The position numbers were made by a program, and so were the translations under genes. Of a DNA stretch of 49,366 nucleotides, positions 43,340 through 49,366 are shown one piece after another. Source of the stretch: Lachnospiraceae bacterium UBA7589 (GTDB taxonomy: Bacteria; Bacillota; Clostridia; Lachnospirales; Lachnospiraceae); the NCBI GenBank assembly GCA_002476495.1, contig DLKL01000036.1:224-49589 (forward strand), given 5' to 3'. Numbering within the stretch: the first letter of the stretch is position 1; every line of letters begins with the position of its first letter. Below the pieces are notes generated by a model. It was not told the DNA's origin. It saw nothing but the letters and a program-made list of their open reading frames with translations, and did no database searches.

Positions 43340-43358
43340 GAGGGAGGTTGAGGATAGT

Positions 43359-43535
43359 ATGTCAAACGTAATAGTTAAAGAAAACGAGACTTTGGACAGC
43401 GCTCTTAGAAGATTTAAGAGAAATTGCGCTAAGGCTGGTATTCAGCAGGAAATTCGTAAGAGAGAGCATTACGAGAAGCCAAGCGTTAAGCGTAAGAAGA
43501 AGTCTGAGGCTGCTAGAAAGCGTAAGTTCAAGTAA
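43359..43535 (+). CDS. rpsU: 30S ribosomal protein S21
   Basis: A 58-residue small-subunit protein that helps initiation. It begins MSNVIVKENETLDSALRRFK and is very basic at the end (KRKKKSEAARKRKFK). The frame is open 12 codons earlier, but the family start is the ATG at 43359 and a GAGG lies 5 bases before it. It has its own promoter and a strong terminator, so it is a single-gene transcript. Confidence 0.97.
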   Translation: MSNVIVKENETLDSALRRFKRNCAKAGIQQEIRKREHYEKPSVKRKKKSEAARKRKFK

Positions 43536-43553
43536 TATATTTATGAATTTATG

Positions 43554-43592
43554 ATGCCGTTGTGTATAATACAACGGCATTTTCTTTTTTTC
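43554..43592 (+). terminator. Terminator after rpsU
   Basis: ATGCCGTTGT (43554-43563) pairs perfectly with ACAACGGCAT (43571-43580) around a 7-base loop, then a long T-rich run to 43592. Confidence 0.93.
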
Positions 43593-43646
43593 AGTGTACG
43601 TCTATTTCTTTCATTTCAGGAATATATTAATAAAAAAAATAAAATT

Positions 43647-43850
43647 ATGACCAGAATTATATTTATTGATGATAAAAGTCTGCATATAGAGGGCTTTAAG
43701 CATATTATTGTAATGGAAACCGATTATATTATAATGCAATGTGGAAGAAGAAAGCTTAAAATAGCAGGGAAAAATCTCAAAATAGAACTGCTTTCTGAGA
43801 TCGAGCTTAATATAAATGGCATGATTGTATGTGTTGAATGGGTAAAATAA
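43647..43850 (+). CDS. yqfC: Sporulation protein YqfC, short form
   Basis: A 67-residue protein. SLHIEGFKHIIVMETDYIIM, KLKIAGKNLKIELLSEIEL and INGMIVCVEW follow the YqfC pattern of the conserved spore genes read by sigma-E. It is about 25 residues shorter than usual at the N-terminus. The only ATG in frame after the rpsU terminator is 43647, and I see no good ribosome binding site for it, so a non-ATG start (ATT at 43626) is possible. yqfD follows 11 bases later, which confirms the identity. Confidence 0.75.
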   Translation: MTRIIFIDDKSLHIEGFKHIIVMETDYIIMQCGRRKLKIAGKNLKIELLSEIELNINGMIVCVEWVK

Positions 43851-43861
43851 TTGGAGGAGCT

Positions 43862-45073
43862 ATGTTTAAATGCTTTTTTACTTGGCTTACCGGATATATA
43901 AAAATAAAAATTCAGGGAGACAACAGAGAAAGGCTGGTTAATATTTTTAGTGCAAACAATATACATTTATGGAATGTAGAAAAAAAGGACAATTATATTA
44001 CTGCCTGTATGTCTTATAAGAATTTCAGACTTTCAAAGGAATACATGAAAAAAACAGGAGCTGACGTATATTTAGTTGAAAAAAACGGATTACCCTATTT
44101 TGTAAGGCAATATAAAAAAAGATATGGATTTGTAATTGGTTTTATTTTGTTTTTTGTGATGATTTACATATTTACAATGTTTATCTGGGATATAAACGTG
44201 AAAGGGGAAGACCAATATACGAATCAGCAGATTGTGAAGGAAATCCGTGATAATTATGTCAGCTTTTTAACACCCAGAAGCGAAATTAACTGTGATGAGC
44301 TTGAAAAAGAACTAAGAGCTGAATATGAAAAAATAGCATGGATTAGTTGTGATATAAAGGGAACCTCCCTTAATATCAATATTATGGAAACCGTTGATAA
44401 ATCCCAGGTTAAAAAATCCAGTGAGCCATGCAATATAGTTGCTATTAAGGATGGAATACTTACTGATGTGGTTGTAAGAAGCGGAAAGGCAACCAGGGAA
44501 AAAGGGGATGAGGTAAAAAAGGGCGATATACTTATATCCGGCACGGTTAACATATACAATGATTATGACGAGCTGTTAGAGACAAATTATGTGGCTTCCG
44601 ACGGTGACGTTTATGCAATTGTCGAATACAATTATATAGATGATTTCAACCTTTATTCCTATGAAAAAGAATATACCGGCAATAAAAAGAAGAGATATGG
44701 TATTTTTTTAGGTGAAAAATATATACCGGTGGGCTTTAGGATTAATTATGAACTTTATGACCAGGTTGTTACAGAGCATAGAATGTGCCTTGGAAGCTCC
44801 GTATATCTTCCAATCTATTTTAATACAATAACCGTAAGAGAATATGAAAGTATTCCTCGTATGTATACAAAGGAGGAGGCCCGGGAAAAAGCTGAAAAAA
44901 GGCTTGGATATTATATTGATAATTTGCAGAAAAAAGGGGTGAAAATACTGGAAAATAATGTTAAAATAGATGTTGATGAGGATAAATGTCATTGCAGTGG
45001 CACCATAATAACCAGGGAGTTAATAGGGGTTCCCCAGACAATGACTACAATTAATCAAGGAGAAGAACAATAG
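43862..45073 (+). CDS. yqfD: Sporulation protein YqfD
   Basis: A 403-residue membrane protein needed for spore formation in Bacillus and Clostridium, of unknown exact role. N-terminal FKCFFTWLTGYIKIKIQGDN, a short membrane segment at about 88-110 (GFVIGFILFFVMIYIFTMFI), FIWDINVKGE, LEKELRAEYEKIAWISCDIKGTSLNI, AIKDGILTDVVVRSGKATREKGDEVKKGDILISG and RMYTKEEAREKAEK match the family. GGAGGAG lies 4-5 bases before the ATG at 43862; codons further upstream overlap yqfC. phoH starts directly after the stop. Confidence 0.92.
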   Translation: MFKCFFTWLTGYIKIKIQGDNRERLVNIFSANNIHLWNVEKKDNYITACMSYKNFRLSKEYMKKTGADVYLVEKNGLPYFVRQYKKRYGFVIGFILFFVMIYIFTMFIWDINVKGEDQYTNQQIVKEIRDNYVSFLTPRSEINCDELEKELRAEYEKIAWISCDIKGTSLNINIMETVDKSQVKKSSEPCNIVAIKDGILTDVVVRSGKATREKGDEVKKGDILISGTVNIYNDYDELLETNYVASDGDVYAIVEYNYIDDFNLYSYEKEYTGNKKKRYGIFLGEKYIPVGFRINYELYDQVVTEHRMCLGSSVYLPIYFNTITVREYESIPRMYTKEEAREKAEKRLGYYIDNLQKKGVKILENNVKIDVDEDKCHCSGTIITRELIGVPQTMTTINQGEEQ

Positions 45074-46090
45074 ATGGGTTCATATTCAGAAAATATTACT
45101 ATTTCAAATGATCATATTCAGAACATTTTTGGACAATTTGACAGGAATATTAAAAATATAGAAAAATCCTACAAGGTAACTGCGGTATTAAGAGAGGATA
45201 CTTTGAAGCTTGCCGGTGAAGAGGATAATGTAAAAAAGGCGGTAAGTGTAATAAACCAGCTTATCAGCCTGTCCGAGAATGGTAATGATATTAGTGACCA
45301 GAATGTAAATTATGCCATTTCCCTGTCAAAGACAGGAGAAGAAGATAATATATCAAAGCTTGATAACGATTCCAATATAATATGCCATACAATTAGCGGA
45401 AAACCCGTAAAGGCAAAAACGATGGGACAGAAAAAATATGTGGATGCCATTGATGATAATATGATTGTTTTTGGCGTGGGTCCGGCAGGAACGGGAAAAA
45501 CCTATCTTGCCATGGCTAAAGCCATAACAGCCTTTAAGGAAAACCAGGTTAATCGTATAATACTTACAAGACCGGCTATTGAGGCAGGGGAGAAGCTGGG
45601 ATTTTTACCTGGAGATCTCCAAAGTAAGGTAGATCCTTATCTGCGCCCCTTATATGATGCTCTTTATGAGATTATGGGAGCAGAAAGCTTCTTAAAAAAT
45701 ATGGAAAAGGGATTAATCGAGGTTGCACCACTTGCATATATGAGAGGACGTACACTGGATAATGCATATATTGTTCTGGATGAAGCCCAGAATACAACTC
45801 CTGCACAAATGAAAATGTTTCTTACCCGAATTGGATTTGGTTCAAAGGCTATTATTACAGGGGACTTATCACAAAAGGATTTACCGAAGGATACAGTATC
45901 AGGACTTGAAATTGCACTTAAGGTACTAAGAAATATTGACGAGATAAAGACTATAGAATTTACAGGTGAAGATGTGGTAAGACATCCTCTCGTGCAAAAA
46001 ATTGTCAATGCCTATGAAGCGTATGAAACAAAAAATTCACACAAAAAGCAGCAGGATAATCGTTCCAAATATGTAACAAAAAACAGATAA
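45074..46090 (+). CDS. phoH: PhoH-family ATPase
   Basis: A 338-residue P-loop ATPase. An N-terminal KH-like region (about 1-95) precedes the PhoH domain: Walker A GVGPAGTGKTYLAMAKA (about 137), LTRPAIEAGEKLGFLPGDLQSKVDPYLRPLYDAL, MRGRTLDNAYIVLDEAQNTT (Walker B) and ITGDLSQKDLP. It is thought to act in RNA metabolism or helicase-like work with YbeY. AAGGAG lies about 10 bases before the ATG, which abuts the yqfD stop. ybeY follows, the conserved order yqfC-yqfD-phoH-ybeY. Confidence 0.95.
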   Translation: MGSYSENITISNDHIQNIFGQFDRNIKNIEKSYKVTAVLREDTLKLAGEEDNVKKAVSVINQLISLSENGNDISDQNVNYAISLSKTGEEDNISKLDNDSNIICHTISGKPVKAKTMGQKKYVDAIDDNMIVFGVGPAGTGKTYLAMAKAITAFKENQVNRIILTRPAIEAGEKLGFLPGDLQSKVDPYLRPLYDALYEIMGAESFLKNMEKGLIEVAPLAYMRGRTLDNAYIVLDEAQNTTPAQMKMFLTRIGFGSKAIITGDLSQKDLPKDTVSGLEIALKVLRNIDEIKTIEFTGEDVVRHPLVQKIVNAYEAYETKNSHKKQQDNRSKYVTKNR

Positions 46091-46096
46091 GTTACC

Positions 46097-46125
46097 TTGA
46101 TAAAACCTTTGGTATGGGTTATAAT
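46097..46125 (+). promoter_or_regulatory. Promoter before ybeY
   Basis: TTGATA (46097-46102), 17 bases, TATAAT (46120-46125), just after phoH. It would give ybeY and the following gene a vegetative promoter apart from the spore genes. Confidence 0.7.
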
Positions 46126-46151
46126 TATTCGAGTGGAGGAAGGTACGGGAT

Positions 46152-46664
46152 ATGAGTATTTTTTTTGAAAATGAGACAAATACGGACTTACCCGACAGTT
46201 ATACGGAAATTGCATCAGATGTAATTAATTCGGCCCTGGAATATGCAGGGTGTCCCTATGAATGTGAAATTAATGTAATATTTACCGACAATGAAGGAAT
46301 ACAGACTATAAACCGTGAATACAGGAAAATAGATGCACCTACGGATGTTTTATCATTTCCCATGATAGATTATAAATCTCCGGGAGATTTTTTATGGCTT
46401 GAGTCTTCACCCCCGGATTATTTTAATCAGGATACCGGAGAGCTTTTGCTGGGAGATATAATACTTAATATCAACAGGATTGAGACACAGGCTGAGGAGT
46501 ATGGTCATACACGAAGAAGAGAGCTGGCTTTTCTTGTGGCACACAGTATGCTTCATCTCTTTGGTTATGATCATATGGAGGACGAAGAACGGATTAATAT
46601 GGAAACTATGCAGGAAGAGATACTTAATAAGAAAGGATATACAAGAGACAATGGACAGGAATAA
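46152..46664 (+). CDS. ybeY: Endoribonuclease YbeY
   Basis: A 170-residue zinc-dependent RNase for 16S rRNA 3' maturation and ribosome quality control. The three metal histidines are His131, His135 and His141 in AHSMLHLFGYDH. TDVLSFPM and GELLLGDIILNINR are typical. TGGAGGAAGG lies before the ATG, about 10-15 bases away. It ends overlapping the next gene by 14 bases. It is about the usual length, with a slightly long loop near 75-95. Confidence 0.96.
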   Translation: MSIFFENETNTDLPDSYTEIASDVINSALEYAGCPYECEINVIFTDNEGIQTINREYRKIDAPTDVLSFPMIDYKSPGDFLWLESSPPDYFNQDTGELLLGDIILNINRIETQAEEYGHTRRRELAFLVAHSMLHLFGYDHMEDEERINMETMQEEILNKKGYTRDNGQE

Positions 46665-47760
46665 AAAAATAAAAATTTTAATCGGTGGAATAGCAGCATT
46701 AGCAGTAATTATTATTGTATTAACAGTGGTGATTATTTCAAAAAAGAATAAGAAGGATGATAATAAGGATACAACAGAAAATACTTCAGACATTTCTACT
46801 GAAGAGGAAGCAACAAAGCAGGATATTGCTGAAGAACAGGTTCCTTCGAGAGATGGCATGGTAATGAGTGATTTGACAGGTGAATGGATTGATGAATCTT
46901 TAGAAAATCACAGACCTGTATGTATTATGATTAATAATATTATTGATGCAATTCCACAGTCGGGAATAGGCTCCGCAGATATTATTTTTGAGATGAAGGT
47001 TGAGGGAAGTCTTACAAGACTTCTGTGCGTATTTAAGGATTATGATGATATAACCAAGCTTGGACCTGTAAGAAGTGCAAGACACTATTATGTAGAGGTT
47101 ACCGATATGCTTGACGGAATCTATGCTCATTTTGGCTGGTCTCCTCTGGCCGAGGAAACAATTCCGGCGTTAGGTGTCAATAATCTTAACGGTCTTACTA
47201 TGGGAGACAATGTATATTACAGGGATAATGCCAGGTATGCACCTCATAATGTTTATACGACAGGTTCGATGCTTAATGAAGGTATTGATATTATGGGATA
47301 TAGCAGAGAATATGGGAAAAACAGGGACAAGATGTTTGCCTTCAATTATGATGATGAGAAGCTGGAAAGCGGAAAATCTGCTACCTTAATTAAAACAGCC
47401 TATGCTCATAATAAGCCATGGTTTGAATATAATGCCGATGAAGGTGTATATTACAGGTTCCAGTATGACAGAGCTCATGTTGACGATCAGACAGGAGAAC
47501 AGCTTACATTTAAGAATGTAATTGTTATGCTGGTCCAGTATACAAGCCTGGATGGTGTAGACCATCAGGATGTTGACTGGGAAAAGGGAGGAAAGGCATA
47601 TTACGCAACAGACGGAGAATATGAGGAAATAACCTGGAAAAAGGATAACGGTGTAGTTAAGTTCTTTGACAAGGATGGTGAACAGCTGCATATGAATCCG
47701 GGTAAGACATTTGTATCTGTATTTGATGAGTCAAATCCTGATGGAGTAAGCTTTGAATAA
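46651..47760 (+). CDS. DUF3048 (YerB-like) membrane-anchored protein
   Basis: A 369-residue protein with a short basic N-terminus, a membrane anchor at about residues 6-27, a charged linker (about 30-70, rich in D, T and E) and a DUF3048 domain (about 80-365): RPVCIMINNIIDAIPQSGIG, IIFEMKVEGSLTRLLCVF, KLGPVRSARHYYVE and VYYRFQYDRAH. It is probably exported and anchored on the cell surface. YerB-family lipoproteins have no firmly known role. The frame is open further upstream, but that part overlaps ybeY in another frame and the ATG at 46651 starts the membrane anchor. Confidence 0.85.
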   Translation: MDRNKKIKILIGGIAALAVIIIVLTVVIISKKNKKDDNKDTTENTSDISTEEEATKQDIAEEQVPSRDGMVMSDLTGEWIDESLENHRPVCIMINNIIDAIPQSGIGSADIIFEMKVEGSLTRLLCVFKDYDDITKLGPVRSARHYYVEVTDMLDGIYAHFGWSPLAEETIPALGVNNLNGLTMGDNVYYRDNARYAPHNVYTTGSMLNEGIDIMGYSREYGKNRDKMFAFNYDDEKLESGKSATLIKTAYAHNKPWFEYNADEGVYYRFQYDRAHVDDQTGEQLTFKNVIVMLVQYTSLDGVDHQDVDWEKGGKAYYATDGEYEEITWKKDNGVVKFFDKDGEQLHMNPGKTFVSVFDESNPDGVSFE

Positions 47761-47803
47761 TTAAACACATTTATGTAAATAATTTCTTCAGGGAGTGTGT
47801 GCC

Positions 47804-48232
47804 ATGAAGAAATTATTTTTATATATAATTATTATAATATCAGTACTGGCAATATTTTTTTCAGGTTATTTTTTATCTAAGAATTATTTCAGAAAAAATT
47901 GCTACAGGGTAGAGGTAAAAGAGGACTTTGTTCTGACCACAAGAGAATATAACCGGGAACCGGATGAATACAATGTTAATTTTTCGTCAGAAAGAGAGGC
48001 ACTTTTTACAGGAAAGAATAATACAGGTGATGAAACCGAAAAATATACATTGGGATTTGCACAAGGTTTTGTTGTAGTATATTCGGGTAATAGTGCTGAG
48101 GTATATGAATATACAGATATTTCACAGGACAGACTTAAAATTTTATATTTTGATATATATGAGAGTCTTGAGGATATGGAATTTGATACAAGGGAAGAGG
48201 TCTTTAAGTTTTTGGAATCTATAGACAGCTGA
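47804..48232 (+). CDS. Membrane protein with BofC C-terminal-like domain
   Basis: A 142-residue protein: MKKLFLYIIIIISVLAIFFS (membrane anchor, residues 3-24), then an extracytoplasmic part. The end, EKYTLGFAQGFVVVYSG and YEYTDISQDRLK to EDMEFDTREEVFKFLES, resembles the BofC C-terminal domain found in several clostridial proteins (BofC itself controls sigma-K processing). The identity is from pattern reading and is moderate. AGGGAG fits the ATG at 47804 better than the in-frame GTG at 47795. Its neighbours include yqfC-yqfD, so a spore-stage role is plausible but not shown. Confidence 0.6.
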   Translation: MKKLFLYIIIIISVLAIFFSGYFLSKNYFRKNCYRVEVKEDFVLTTREYNREPDEYNVNFSSEREALFTGKNNTGDETEKYTLGFAQGFVVVYSGNSAEVYEYTDISQDRLKILYFDIYESLEDMEFDTREEVFKFLESIDS

Positions 48233-48242
48233 GGATAAAAAT

Positions 48243-49366
48243 ATGATTTACGATATATGTATTATAGGAGCAGGCGTTTCAGGAATGGCAGCTGCAATAA
48301 CTGCTTCAAATGGAAAAAACAGCATACTATTGATAGATAAAAATAATAAACCGGGGAAAAAGATGTATGCTACAGGTAACGGAAAATGTAATATAAGCAA
48401 CGAAAAAACAGATTATTTCAGCCATTATAATTCTGCTTTTGAAGATTATGCTGAATTTATGGAAAAATCCATAGGTAATGCACCGTGTAAGGCGGTTATT
48501 GAATTTATGTCCTCCATCGGTGTTCTTACAGAAAATAAAAATGGATATATTTATCCTGCATCAAGACAGGCTTCGGCTGTTGTATGGGCCATGACAGATG
48601 CTATTAGACAGCTAAAGGTTGAATTAAAGCTTGAAACAGAGGTTAAGGATGTCAGAAAAGAGGACAAATTCTATATTGATACAGATAAGGGTACATATTA
48701 TGCAAGAAAGGTAATTATTGCCTGTGGTGGGAAAAGCTATTCTAAGCTCGGAGGAAGTGAATCGGGGTATGTTCTCGCTAAAAATCTGGGACATAGAATT
48801 GTTCCGTTAAGACCTGCCTTGTGTGGCATGTTTACAAGAGAAAATACCAAAAGTATTGCCGGAGTACGTACAATATGCCGGGCAGATATATCTATAGAAG
48901 ATAAGAATATCAGTGAAAATGGGGAGGTTCAGTTTACAGAGTATGGTATTTCGGGAATTGTAATTTTTAATCTGTCCTCGAAGGCCGGTAAACTTATTGA
49001 AAAAAATAGAGAAGCTGAAATAAGGCTGGATGTTCTGCCTGATATAAGTGAGGCTGTCTTTGAAAAGCTTGTAAATCTAAGTCAGGCGAGAAGTATTCAG
49101 GGTATGCTGAACGGACTTATAAATGATAAGCTGGCTTTATATTTAATTGAAAGGCTGGGACACAATCCCAAAAAACAGGTAAGCAGTATAAGTGCCAATG
49201 AGCTGCACAAAATATATTGCTGCATGAAAAAAATGTGTTTTACCGTATATAGGTTAAAGGATTATGAAAGTGCCCAGGTTACGTCAGGTGGAGTAAGCCT
49301 TAGTGAAATTAATCCTGGGACATTTATGTCAAAGCTGGTCAAGGATTTGTATATTGTCGGGGAAGT
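48243..49366 (+). CDS. HI0933-family FAD-dependent oxidoreductase, 3' end missing
   Basis: The first 374 residues of an HI0933/BaiN-like flavoprotein, cut by the right edge. It begins MIYDICIIGAGVSGMAAAIT (FAD-binding Rossmann motif at residues 6-20). KPGKKMYATGNGKCNISN, NGYIYPASRQASAVVWAM, VIIACGGKSYSKLGGSESGY, QFTEYGISGIVIFNLS and AQVTSGGVSLSEINPGT follow the family. The function is often given as putative dehydrogenase; members may act on bile acids or other substrates, with no certainty here. The usual length is about 400-420 residues, so only the end is missing. It starts 10 bases after the BofC-like gene, probably in the same operon. Confidence 0.9.
   Translation, partial: MIYDICIIGAGVSGMAAAITASNGKNSILLIDKNNKPGKKMYATGNGKCNISNEKTDYFSHYNSAFEDYAEFMEKSIGNAPCKAVIEFMSSIGVLTENKNGYIYPASRQASAVVWAMTDAIRQLKVELKLETEVKDVRKEDKFYIDTDKGTYYARKVIIACGGKSYSKLGGSESGYVLAKNLGHRIVPLRPALCGMFTRENTKSIAGVRTICRADISIEDKNISENGEVQFTEYGISGIVIFNLSSKAGKLIEKNREAEIRLDVLPDISEAVFEKLVNLSQARSIQGMLNGLINDKLALYLIERLGHNPKKQVSSISANELHKIYCCMKKMCFTVYRLKDYESAQVTSGGVSLSEINPGTFMSKLVKDLYIVGE

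Noticed and set aside
1..49366. CRISPR array, insertion sequence, prophage, tRNA or rRNA
   Set aside because: Read through both strands for direct repeats, terminal inverted repeats, transposase or integrase text and cloverleaf patterns; none seen.

Overview
The window is an AT-rich chromosomal segment whose genes nearly all read rightward. It looks like a member of the Clostridia, most probably a Lachnospiraceae relative. The evidence is the strong AGGAGG-type ribosome binding sites, an N-terminally extended L27 beside its processing protease Prp, a short HisG with HisZ, sporulation genes (yqfC, yqfD, a BofC-like gene), and the family-level look of many proteins. Nothing in it looks mobile: I saw no insertion sequence, prophage, integrase, CRISPR array, tRNA or rRNA. 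It is dense housekeeping sequence, and no gap between genes exceeds about 260 bases. The genus is not resolved.

Layout. 1-985: the end of ilvC with its terminator, then an orphan membrane zinc-finger (anti-sigma-like) protein. 1004-8045: polA, coaE, an FtsA/MreB-like actin-fold ATPase with an unusual C-terminal half, and a membrane diguanylate cyclase. 8145-10639: pta-ackA (acetate/ATP formation) and rpmF (L32). 10667-17192: two back-to-back terminators, then plsX-rnc-smc-ftsY, from phospholipid synthesis to chromosome condensation and protein targeting. 17219-23822: threonine ammonia-lyase, a RACo-like ASKHA protein, a serine hydrolase, a YycJ-type metallohydrolase, and an ACT/UPF0210 pair. 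23849-28643: a two-gene radical SAM system, RNase G, and rplU-prp-rpmA with an L21 leader RNA. 28778-33557: obgE-yhbY-nadD-yqeK-rsfS (ribosome assembly and NAD), an HD-GYP protein and an unknown protein.

33595-34218 is lexA, the only clear minus-strand gene, with two LexA boxes in its own promoter and a terminator shared with its convergent neighbour. 34468-39671 is the histidine cluster hisZ-hisG-hisD-hisB-hisIE. Its last gene carries an N-terminal domain that looks like a catalytically dead HisA/HisF barrel. 39677-43535: a 47-residue membrane protein, alaS, clpP and rpsU. 43647-49366: yqfC-yqfD-phoH-ybeY, a DUF3048 (YerB-like) protein, a BofC-C-like protein, and the start of an HI0933-family flavoprotein.

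I found no obviously new multi-gene defence or metabolic system. The best leads are the pseudo-barrel fused to HisIE, the repeated beta-grasp-like (ThiS-like) segments at the end of the FtsA-like protein, the ferredoxin-less RACo-like protein beside a serine hydrolase, a degenerate GYP loop in the HD-GYP protein, the Cys-Gly cleavage site in LexA, and several small uncharacterised proteins. All functions are assigned by reading family motifs; no database search was run.
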